Origin: Sulfuricurvum sp.
GTDB lineage: Bacteria > Campylobacterota > Campylobacteria > Campylobacterales > Sulfurimonadaceae
Direction of reading: 5' to 3'
DNA length: 64,000 bases
Assembly (NCBI RefSeq): GCF_023229695.1
Contig: NZ_JALNYS010000008.1
Coordinates: forward strand, 76,890-140,889
Shown here: positions 43,401 to 50,252 of the stretch, in pieces
How positions within the stretch are numbered: position 1 is the stretch's first letter
Layout of the letters: each line of letters starts with the position of its first letter
Notes under the pieces: generated by a model
The model's database searches: none
Seen by the model: only the letters and a program-made list of their open reading frames with translations
Told to the model about the DNA's origin: nothing
Position numbers and translations under genes: made by a program

Positions 43401-45419
43401 GTCGATGCTGTTTTCGACACTGAGTTCGCGGCGTCCGGGATGGTTGGTGATGTAGGCCCGTTCGATCTCTTCGATTTTGGTAATGGCACGGTAGATTTGT
43501 CGTTTGGTCGAAATCAGGGAGTCTTTGATCGTGCTGTAATGGCGGAGGAAATAGTCGTCTTCGAGTGAAACCATAAAATTAGCACCGGAACGGTAAAAGC
43601 TATGAAACTCTTCGAGAAGATTCAAAAATGCCGTGATGCTGTTGAGGAAAATGTCGTAATACGACCGGATCGACATAATCTCTCCCAACGAAAAAATCGA
43701 TTGGTTCCGCAGGGTCTCTTTGATCTCGTCGTACTGTTTTAAGAGGCACATGATCCCCATATTCTGTTGCTTTTCGGCGGGTGGACAGGGTTCGAAGTTA
43801 TGGGAGCTCTCCTCTTTTGCCTGAGAAAGTTCGCTCACCGTGCGGCGAAGGTATCCCAGAAACTCTTCTTGGTTTTGCGATTCGGGGGTCTCCTTATCGA
43901 TGGCAACGATCAGTTTTTCGCATTTGTTCTCCACCAGGGTAATGACGGTGTGATCGGCATAGGGTTGGGCGATCATCTGGTCGAGTTCGGAGATAAACGT
44001 GGAGAGTGCCCGGGTGAGCTTGGCGCTGTCTTTCACAAATTGGGCATATTCGCGGATATGCCCCAGCAGGGACTGCAGGCTTTTACGGTTGAGGGTGTCG
44101 TTGGCCGTGAGGGTTTCGCAGTAGCTTTTTACCTCCTCTACACCGTATTTTCCGCAGTAGGCCGAGGCAAGTTTGGCATGCAGGGTTTGGAGTTTTTTCT
44201 TCCGTTTTTCCTGTTCGGCGAGGATTTTGAGGATGTCGGTAAAATCGATCCCTCTTTTTACTCCGAGAAGGTCTCTGGTGTTGACTTTCAGCTCCCGTGC
44301 GCCCAATGCGACTTTGAGATGATAAACGGGTGCGGCGGTAAAGGTTGTTTGAGCCGTAACGGACGAAGCATCGCTCATTTTGTACATTTTTACCTGCTGT
44401 TCTTCCTGTGCAGCCGTTTTCTCTTCATCGATCGTATAGGGGATTAGCGAGAGGGTGCTCAGGGAGTTGTTGAGGTTACTGAAAAGGGTGAAGAGGCCAT
44501 CGGAAATACTAAAGAGCTCTTCACGGATTTTTTTGCTCTCTTTGGTCGTGATGGTGAGCCCTTTGATCTCGGGTTCGGTGGTGCGGACACTATGGTAAAA
44601 GCTGAACTCTTCGAGGGTACGGTTCGGGATGGTAAAATCGATGCATTTCCCCCCAAGATCCTGTGAAAAAGCCGAAGAGCCTACCAGCTCGTCACTATCG
44701 GGGAGGGCCGGGACACAGCACTGTTCTGCCAAATCCTCCGGAAGAGCCGAGAGATCGGTGACAAGGAGGACGTTTTTAGGGAGTTTTTTCTCCTCCAGAG
44801 GGATGGAGAGGGGTTGCGATTCGAGGCCGGCAATAACGCCGTAAGCCTGCTGATGGGTAAGCGAATCGATTTTTCCGTAAAAATAACCCTGTTTATCGGT
44901 GATGGCCGAAAAGACGGGGCGGAATGTTGCCGTACTGAACGGAGCATTGGGATCGTCGCTGACCATAATGATGACGTGCAGCCCGCTCCCCTTTTTTTCG
45001 CCGGAGAGGTCGATTACCTTTCCGTTAATTTTCCGTAAGGACTGGGTAGTCGGGCTGGAGAGGTTGAAGACGATCACCTTGGGATCGACTTTGATCACCA
45101 GAGGCTCAGAAACATCCGGGGCGCTTTCGGTAATCAATGCCGCCTGGAGACTGCCATAAGAATAAATCTGTTTCCCCAGCATCGAACCATCAGGAGCGTA
45201 AACTTCGAGGGTAATGGACTCTTCGGTGATGAGATTCTGCATCGGCAAGAAAAAACGGAAGGCCCCGTTTTCTTCGACGTCGATACGGTCTTTACTGTAG
45301 ACTGAGCTGCCGCTGATGAGCTGGATGTAGCTGACTTTGAGAAAATGGCCCTGATATTCGTCGTGGATGGTACGACTGTCGGTTGGTTTTAAAACACCGT
45401 TAATGCTGTAACGTTTCAT
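40461..45419 (-). CDS. Giant protein with C-terminal papain-like cysteine protease domain
   Basis: This is a 1652-residue protein with no signal peptide. Residues 1-200 look like beta-sandwich repeats (INGKVIDLSGEKKGSGLHVI). About 280-600 are helical and coiled coil. A conserved-looking block reads GYSLGDLLYSLPLAPCQEKQ, followed by a glycine-rich hydrophobic stretch (GGIGGGVGGFISGIAFGIAG). The last 166 residues are papain/C39-like with Gln1500, Cys1506 (QPSNMTCWATVA), His1598 (WAIHARVIRG) and Asn1619 (LRINDPAGG), a complete catalytic set. An effector or surface toxin is plausible, but not shown. It is monocistronic, with AAAGG before the ATG. Confidence 0.85.
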   Translation of the reverse strand: MKRYSINGVLKPTDSRTIHDEYQGHFLKVSYIQLISGSSVYSKDRIDVEENGAFRFFLPMQNLITEESITLEVYAPDGSMLGKQIYSYGSLQAALITESAPDVSEPLVIKVDPKVIVFNLSSPTTQSLRKINGKVIDLSGEKKGSGLHVIIMVSDDPNAPFSTATFRPVFSAITDKQGYFYGKIDSLTHQQAYGVIAGLESQPLSIPLEEKKLPKNVLLVTDLSALPEDLAEQCCVPALPDSDELVGSSAFSQDLGGKCIDFTIPNRTLEEFSFYHSVRTTEPEIKGLTITTKESKKIREELFSISDGLFTLFSNLNNSLSTLSLIPYTIDEEKTAAQEEQQVKMYKMSDASSVTAQTTFTAAPVYHLKVALGARELKVNTRDLLGVKRGIDFTDILKILAEQEKRKKKLQTLHAKLASAYCGKYGVEEVKSYCETLTANDTLNRKSLQSLLGHIREYAQFVKDSAKLTRALSTFISELDQMIAQPYADHTVITLVENKCEKLIVAIDKETPESQNQEEFLGYLRRTVSELSQAKEESSHNFEPCPPAEKQQNMGIMCLLKQYDEIKETLRNQSIFSLGEIMSIRSYYDIFLNSITAFLNLLEEFHSFYRSGANFMVSLEDDYFLRHYSTIKDSLISTKRQIYRAITKIEEIERAYITNHPGRRELSVENSIDWDETPTVYENTTIAHGHLLHFKQQWKADGYSLGDLLYSLPLAPCQEKQIAILDWDRNERAGRSENQSVYESLEAEISRDRDISEIINSSFSENINARSTNKTSSTSGGIGGGVGGFISGIAFGIAGGVSHSGASSTSTASQNSARNLSGSSLNRLQDNVSQSASSLRGQRSTVIQTVGQNENLSVQTEVIKNNNHCHAMTVEYFEVLRHYAIEQNLADVQECLFVPLPMSHFDHAKVLRWSNTLRRGIYGTKLRRGFDAIERIETNYANSDFPVGSYCDETIEEFSGNFTITFDFKRPYIKSVEEATKTEEYDLSIPFPWFIGKMVFHLEQEVPLSEAEKDAIFEEQYAPAIVRSFIETLQIDAIADNGAEVRLDLDYTILSTYRKRAPLQVSIASKSLQNITRRQIKHLRFRANTIVTAASKIILRSGYLHYRTVHMSEYILRNAHINNDIINSVEIHGGFTIVYTTDAALLYTPMNTNEQRNPRKEDREAAAALIAFLNEHMEMSHKLIWGSMDGSRLFGLLDGYIAPNSGGRSVASVVENKIMGIVGNNLILKVVPGERLDPVFRGVEDLMGFYQPTAKPDPFRISVPTKGVYAESVMGRCNSCEEIDDSRHWRFEDAPCGTKPTAIGTVSTDSRRSDPGNLQVKDFPTSIITMQNAPSAPDPTGLAAAYSLLGKSDAFKDMTGLAGTQSNAIKALETTSKSVTDLANIAADIQKQQGMKKDIGKTLKTIQQAETEQQISKDQANKLSYSALSSLVGEPTNKAASLTEQPEVKELIKAQGAKSQSNIMLQDGAGASIQIKETATTGSGSSFDYTVPGLVPIIAQPSNMTCWATVATMMLSWHDNATYTIQTAMDTAGAKYRTMFDNNVGLPGAEHDAFASACGLTAEPPMSYTISGLRSLIENHGPLIAVADEAPGALWAIHARVIRGIYGDGTVDGTFLRINDPAGGRQYTESFRAFAKKFEEVAYAPRLQIMHY

Positions 45420-45658
45420 ACTAAACCTTTAAAATGTGATACGGCCACTTTAGCATATCGTTGTTTACTATTTCTTAATGGTAAAAAAGAATATCACAAA
45501 ATGAAATGAATCAAAGTCGACAAATACGATCAGGACATATTTTGCAAGAGGAAAAATAATTTGGGAAAAATATGAGTAAAATACTCAGGTAAGAGAGATG
45601 AATAATCGTTTTTTCTTATTTTCTAAAAATAAAGTTATTCTAGGGTTGATTTTGGAGG

Positions 45659-45808
45659 ATGAAAGCGGTAGTTGTCAGACGCGGAAACCTTCAAGGCCAC
45701 GGATGTACGCTATGCGATCATTTTTGAGCACTAAAACGATCAGGAGAATACAGAAAAATGAATCTTTACGAAAAACTCAGTAAAAATATCCATCTGTTTA
45801 CAGATTAA
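45659..45808 (+). other. Short frame with one internal stop, possible gene remnant
   Basis: In the 597-base gap before hipB a 49-codon frame runs from ATG at 45659 to TAA at 45806, broken only by TGA at 45725 (reading ...CTLCDHF-stop-ALKRSGEYRK...). A second ATG at 45758 has AGGAGA upstream and gives 16 codons. The stop sits against the left end of MITE-like copy 6, so the element may have cut a small gene. The rest of the gap is A/T-rich with nothing clear. Confidence 0.25.
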
Positions 45809-45951
45809 CTGATGTTACGCACTTTACGCGCATAGCCCGTAAAGTGGCAGGGACTAGGGTCCCTACAACCCCCTAAAGCTTCCCGCATCTTCCGGATGCG
45901 TGAGAATAATTCCCCTTTTCGCACTTGCTAAAGCAAGGTGCGCAAGGTCAG
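45809..45951 (-). repeat. MITE-like dispersed repeat, copy 6
   Basis: This is a full-length copy in reverse orientation, CTGATGTTACGCAC to GTGCGCAAGGTCAG. On the minus strand it has the CGCATC/GATGCG hairpin and the GGGAC/GTCCC hairpin. Flanks share ATTAA with a two-base offset. It lies directly upstream of the hipBA promoter. Confidence 0.85.
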
Positions 45952-45963
45952 ATATTAAAATAA

Positions 45964-46014
45964 ACATACTATAATATGCCCTATATCTAAATATATTAGA
46001 TAATACATACTATA
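45964..46014 (+). promoter_or_regulatory. Promoter and operator of the hipBA-type module
   Basis: TATAAT (45970-45975) is followed by the perfect inverted repeat ATCTAA-ATATA-TTAGAT (45985-46001). The direct repeat ACATACTATA occurs at 45964-45973 and 46005-46014. HipB-type proteins repress their own operon by binding such palindromes. Confidence 0.6.
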
Positions 46015-46022
46015 GGATGTTT

Positions 46023-46325
46023 ATGCTTGAACTAAAAACACCTTTCGAATTCATCGAAGAACTCATTGATACTATCGAAAAAACGCGTAAGCGGAAAAAA
46101 CTGAGACAACAAGACCTTTGTGAGCTTGCCGGTCTTTCGATTGCTACTTATCAAAAGTTCATCTATCAGAAAAAGATCGCTCTGATCTCACTGGTACAGG
46201 TATTATATGCGCTGGATATGATAAAAAATTTGGAAGGGTTGATAGCCTATGATGAGATCCAAAGTCTCGACGACATCCGAGATGCTGCCAATAAAAACCC
46301 TCTACCAAAACGGGTAAGGAAATAA
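46023..46325 (+). CDS. HipB-like HTH antitoxin
   Basis: This is a helix-turn-helix protein of about 100 residues (KKLRQQDLCELAGLSIATYQ) with a charged C-terminus. The ATG at 46023 has AGGA five bases upstream; an ATG at 46017 overlaps that site. The hipA-type kinase gene starts one base after its stop, the classic HipBA arrangement. Confidence 0.85.
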   Translation: MLELKTPFEFIEELIDTIEKTRKRKKLRQQDLCELAGLSIATYQKFIYQKKIALISLVQVLYALDMIKNLEGLIAYDEIQSLDDIRDAANKNPLPKRVRK

Positions 46326-46326
46326 T

Positions 46327-47619
46327 ATGGAAAAACCATTAGAAGTCGTTGCTTATCTTTATGAGCATAAGATTGGAACCATGATCATGCATATGGGTCG
46401 AATCTATTTCGAATACGACTCTGTGTTTACATCTCTCGAACTTGAAATATCCCCTCTGAAATTGAATACCAAAAAAATTACCGGTGCGTATACCAATCCT
46501 GATTCACCCGATTACTATCATGGGATGAGTGGTGTGTTTTTCCACTCTCTTCCGGATAAGCATGGAATGCCATTTATTGACCGCTACTTTGAGCGACAGG
46601 GAGTTGCTTCCGATAAAGTGACATTACTACAAAAGCTAACGTTCATCGCTGATCGCGGTATGGGTGCCATAGAGTATGCACCGAAAGAACATCAAGACGT
46701 TATTGATGCAGCAATCGCTCTTAGCGCAAAAGAATTATGTGAAGAGATGCGATATGTACTTGAAGATGATAATAAGGGTTCCATGGTCGCAGAGTTCATG
46801 AACATTATCAATAATGCTTCACCCATCGGTGGTGCTCGACCTAAACTGCTGATCACTTACAGTAAACAAACCGGTGAAATCCGTAGCAATAGTGCCAAGC
46901 TTGATGATGGATTTATCCGTTCTATCTTAAAATTTGATGAGTCATACCCCAATGGCTCTGGAATAAATGAAAGTATTGAGTTAACAAAACTAGAACACCT
47001 GCACATGACTCTCGCGCGTGAGTGTGGAATCACGATACCCGACATGATCCTAATTGAAGAAAGTGGGGAACACCATCTCGTCTTTGCACGATACGATAGA
47101 GATGAAAACGATAAAAAAATCCATGTGTGCAGTGCGGCCGGTTTGCTGCATAAAGATATCAGCGTTCCTCAAGTCATGTCGTATGAGGAACTTCTTAAAC
47201 TAACCAATTTGATATGTAAAAGCCAAGCTGACGTAGAGGAAATGTATCGGCGTATGGTATTCAACGCGTTATCCTTTAATGTCGATGACCATGCGAAAAA
47301 CTTTGAATTTATGATGGATCGAAATGGAAAATGGCGTCTTGCACCGGCGTATGATGTCACTTATTCTAAAGGAGCCGTAAAAGAACACCTTACTACAATC
47401 AACGGTAAGGGTTCCAATTTTACTATTGATGATTTTTTGGCAGTCGCCAAGAAAAATCTTATTGATGAAAAGAATGCGAAAAAGATTATCGATACTATTG
47501 CTGAAAAACTCTCAACATACGAAAAAAGAGCTCAAATAGCCCAAATCAGTCAATCTGAAGCAACCAAGATCGGTGAGGAAATCCGATTGCAGTTAATTGG
47601 TATGAAGCTTATTATTTAA
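46327..47619 (+). CDS. HipA-type Ser/Thr kinase toxin
   Basis: This 430-residue protein has the HipA N-terminal part (SGVFFHSLPDKHGMPFIDRY) and the kinase core. The catalytic loop is NVDDHAKNFEFM (Asp320) and the metal site YDV (Asp343) lies in LAPAYDVTYS. HipA of E. coli phosphorylates glutamyl-tRNA synthetase and causes growth arrest; the target here is unknown. It is paired with the HTH gene upstream. Confidence 0.9.
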   Translation: MEKPLEVVAYLYEHKIGTMIMHMGRIYFEYDSVFTSLELEISPLKLNTKKITGAYTNPDSPDYYHGMSGVFFHSLPDKHGMPFIDRYFERQGVASDKVTLLQKLTFIADRGMGAIEYAPKEHQDVIDAAIALSAKELCEEMRYVLEDDNKGSMVAEFMNIINNASPIGGARPKLLITYSKQTGEIRSNSAKLDDGFIRSILKFDESYPNGSGINESIELTKLEHLHMTLARECGITIPDMILIEESGEHHLVFARYDRDENDKKIHVCSAAGLLHKDISVPQVMSYEELLKLTNLICKSQADVEEMYRRMVFNALSFNVDDHAKNFEFMMDRNGKWRLAPAYDVTYSKGAVKEHLTTINGKGSNFTIDDFLAVAKKNLIDEKNAKKIIDTIAEKLSTYEKRAQIAQISQSEATKIGEEIRLQLIGMKLII

Positions 47620-47622
47620 TAT

Positions 47623-47970
47623 ACCAGTGAAATCAGTTTTTCTGAACTACAGTCCGCCGCATCGACAAGCTTAAAACTTCGCGGATACGATGTCGTCTAT
47701 AACAGCGAGATCGCCTACAATGTCAACCTCCGCTCCCTCACCCTCACTATGTCCGCCGATATCACACACTTATCAAATAATAATTATTTAAAACAAAATA
47801 TATTTACTTATATATCTAAAAGTGATACTATAAATAATTATTTTTATTTATTAAATTTAAATCAAAGGGAAGCAGCAGCTATTGGCTACAAAACTCCCAA
47901 TGAGGTTTACTATCAAGCTGACAATAATCTAGTCTCTAAAGGAGTAAAACTGTTACCACTGGTATTGTAA
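47623..47970 (+). pseudogene. Decayed frame: gene fragment, 118-base repeat and transposase-like tail
   Basis: One open frame without a plausible start runs through three unlike parts. Bases 47623-47758 are G/C-richer and read SFSELQSAASTSLKLRGYDV. Bases 47759-47876 are the A/T-rich 118-base repeat. Bases 47877-47970 read AIGYKTPNEVYYQADNN, which resembles the C-terminus of IS3-family transposases. This looks like debris from insertions. It fills most of the 600-base gap after hipA. Confidence 0.45.
47759..47876 (+). repeat. 118-base direct repeat, copy A
   Basis: This is similar to 52139-52256 with about 19 mismatches by eye and no net length change. It is very A/T-rich. Both copies are read in the same frame from the sequence before them. 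Copy A is not followed by a gene start. Confidence 0.8.
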
Positions 47971-48162
47971 AGAGGTGGAATTAAAAAACTTGATTTATTG
48001 GTCTTGGAAAAAGGGTTCATTATAGGTGGAGATGACTCTCCAAATTGCAGAGGGTTCAGACCCGAAGAGTTTGAAAAATCCATTACCCCTAATATTGGAA
48101 AAAATGGAACGTTACAAGATTCCTCCAAGGTCAATATTAAGGGTTATTTAAACAAATATTAG
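47971..48162 (+). pseudogene. Open frame without start, gene remnant
   Basis: In the same frame as the preceding remnant but after its TAA, 63 codons read through IIGGDDSPNCRGFRPEEFEK and end at TAG (48160). No start codon or ribosome site is visible. It is probably the tail of a lost gene; I do not recognise it. The last 58 bases before the next gene hold its AAGGAGA site. Confidence 0.35.
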
Positions 48163-48220
48163 TGGGCTATAGTTGACATGTGGCCTTGGCGATTCTTAAA
48201 CTAAAAAGGAGAAGTAAAAA

Positions 48221-49564
48221 ATGAAAAATACTCTAATGTCAACCGTCATGGTTATTGCGGGGACACTATCACAAGCTCATGGCGAAGAGACACTGATCGA
48301 TTACTTTATGAAGAAAAGTAAAACTATGTATGTGATTGCGGAAACTCCAAAAGAGGTGATTTTAAAGGTTCCGGCTACTGGAGAGATACTATTTTTCGGA
48401 ACCGCTAAAGATCAAGAGGCCATGGTGGATTATTGCAAAGACATTAACGGAAAAGCGGTACTTTCTTCGGTCGAAAATGAAGTATTTGAACCTATTTATA
48501 ATGATCGTCACGTTAATGCAACCTGCATATCCGATAACGGGAAAGGTTTCGTAGCAAAATTTTATCAACCCGAATACTCATGGAGTATGATTTATGATCA
48601 TGCATGGCTTGATATCAAATTCGATTCTCCTCAGCCAACGGGAAATTTCATGAAATACCTCATTAAAAGGAAAGGGTTAGACCAATTCAATAATCTTGAG
48701 GATTTTGGCGGCAAACGTGCAAATTTCACTAGATTGGAAGATGGGATTGGGTATTGCACCAACAAGGGGGGAAAATACTTGATGAGTACCGATGAGACTC
48801 TGGGGTATGCTTTGGATGTCAGCAGCTATTATATTGCAATGGCCAATAAACTCGGAAATTTTAAGAATGAGTATTCTTTTGGGCGACATTGGTGTGTGGA
48901 TACAACCCATAAAGAGGATGAATTCAGCGTAACCGTTTCTCAGGACAACATAGGTCGATATTTTAAAGTGAAGCCCGGAGCTGATCGCAGCGAAATAAAA
49001 CTCTTCGATGGCCCCCTTCCTCCTTATTTTGAAAAAGTATCGGATTCACAAAATAGAGAGAAAAATACGCTGCAACGTTCTATCAATAACGATGTATCAA
49101 TGTCAAAACAGCCAGGACAAAACGATAACGACCTTGCCAAAAAAGTATTTTCTGCAAAAAACAACGTTCTCGCCCGACAAAACGGAGCGGTGATGGAAGG
49201 AATTTATCTGGGGCAAAACGATCAAGGGTGCCATCTTGCCGCCTTGACGAAATCAGTCGATCGCCCCTATGGCCACCAATATCTTTACGGAAATAAAAAC
49301 ATGCCTGAACGAATCATGGGATTTAAACAATGTCGTGATGAAACAATTGAATATATCGGAGAATCGTTCGAAACCAATTTTCCAGTATCCATCGAGAGTG
49401 AATATAATCGCGTGTTAAACTCATGTAAGATACGTGGAATGGCAATGGGAAGCTATTTAGGCTACAACATTGATTGTCAACGACAGGGGCCAACTAATGA
49501 ACCATTGTATGAAATTATGATCGTTAAGAAAGACAAGCTCGTTACTAGAGTCATTGAAAAATAA
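48221..49564 (+). CDS. Secreted protein of unknown function, cysteine-containing
   Basis: This 447-residue protein has a cleavable signal (MKNTLMSTVMVIAGTLSQAH then GEE). The mature part is soluble with about ten cysteines spaced in pairs (for example VDYCKDINGK, NATCISDNGK, GIGYCTNKGG and RHWCVDTTH), suggesting disulfides in the periplasm or outside. A polar linker around residues 270-310 separates two parts. AAGGAGA precedes the ATG. No family is recognised; it lies amid mobile-element debris. Confidence 0.7.
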   Translation: MKNTLMSTVMVIAGTLSQAHGEETLIDYFMKKSKTMYVIAETPKEVILKVPATGEILFFGTAKDQEAMVDYCKDINGKAVLSSVENEVFEPIYNDRHVNATCISDNGKGFVAKFYQPEYSWSMIYDHAWLDIKFDSPQPTGNFMKYLIKRKGLDQFNNLEDFGGKRANFTRLEDGIGYCTNKGGKYLMSTDETLGYALDVSSYYIAMANKLGNFKNEYSFGRHWCVDTTHKEDEFSVTVSQDNIGRYFKVKPGADRSEIKLFDGPLPPYFEKVSDSQNREKNTLQRSINNDVSMSKQPGQNDNDLAKKVFSAKNNVLARQNGAVMEGIYLGQNDQGCHLAALTKSVDRPYGHQYLYGNKNMPERIMGFKQCRDETIEYIGESFETNFPVSIESEYNRVLNSCKIRGMAMGSYLGYNIDCQRQGPTNEPLYEIMIVKKDKLVTRVIEK

Positions 49565-49609
49565 TTGCGTCATAGCAATTCGATGTTAAATGGTTCTTTC
49601 TTTTCCTCG

Positions 49610-49631
49610 TTCCCAAGCTCCAGCTTGGGAA
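49610..49631. repeat. REP palindrome left of the RAYT gene
   Basis: TTCCCAAGCT-CC-AGCTTGGGAA is a perfect 10-base-pair palindrome 35 bases before the RAYT start. It has the same TTCCCAA/TTGGGAA ends as the palindrome on the other side of the gene. Confidence 0.8.
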
Positions 49632-49666
49632 TGCATATGAAAGCTTACCTGTAAGGAGTGTGTAAA

Positions 49667-50200
49667 ATGGGTCGAAGCCGTTACAAAGTCTATGAACCGA
49701 CACATCCGCATTTTATAACATGTACCGTACTGCACTGGATACCGCTCTTTACCCGGACGGAGAGTGTAGGGATTCTTTTTGATAGCCTGCGATATTTGCA
49801 CCAACATGACAACTTTAAACTCTTTGCCTACGTCATTTTGGAAAATCATCTGCACATGATCGCCGGTAGTGATAATATTTCCCAAAGTATGAAAAGGTTT
49901 AAAAGCTATACCGCCAAGGCACTGCTCGAACTCTTGCATGTAAACCGCGCCAAAACCATTCTCGATCAACTTGCCTTTTATAAAAAAGCCCATAAGAGTG
50001 AAACCCACTATCAAGTATGGCAGGAGGGATCAGGCTTCAAACTCATACAAAATGAAGCGATGATGATAGAGCGGATCGAATATATTCACAATAATCCCGT
50101 TAAACGAGGATATGTGGATGAAGCGTCACACTGGCGTTACAGCAGTGCACGGAACTATGAAGGCAAGGAGGGACTTATCGATGTTGAACGAATGTGGTAA
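49667..50200 (+). CDS. REP-associated tyrosine transposase (RAYT)
   Basis: This 177-residue single-domain transposase of the Y1 HUH type has an N-terminal HPHFITCTVLHWIPLF and a metal-binding histidine pair in VILENHLHMIA. The catalytic tyrosine probably lies in RFKSYTAKALLELL. The tail is IHNNPVKRGYVDEASHWRYS. The ATG at 49667 is chosen because AAGGAG lies eight bases upstream. RAYTs cut and join REP palindromes, and one is present on each side. A broken copy of the same gene lies at 40170-40367. Confidence 0.92.
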   Translation: MGRSRYKVYEPTHPHFITCTVLHWIPLFTRTESVGILFDSLRYLHQHDNFKLFAYVILENHLHMIAGSDNISQSMKRFKSYTAKALLELLHVNRAKTILDQLAFYKKAHKSETHYQVWQEGSGFKLIQNEAMMIERIEYIHNNPVKRGYVDEASHWRYSSARNYEGKEGLIDVERMW

Positions 50201-50230
50201 CCGAAAAAAAGTTTTAGATATTAGTATGCA

Positions 50231-50252
50231 TTCCCAACGTGGACGTTGGGAA
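50231..50252. repeat. REP palindrome right of the RAYT gene
   Basis: TTCCCAACGT-GG-ACGTTGGGAA is a perfect 10-base-pair palindrome just after the RAYT gene. The arms differ from the left palindrome in their inner bases, with both strands changed together, as is usual for paired REP types. Confidence 0.8.

Noticed and set aside
45598..45783. 61-residue frame MNNRFFLFSKNKVILGLILE before hipB
   Set aside because: The composition is unremarkable, the ribosome site is weak, and it overlaps another frame in decayed DNA; no support for a gene.
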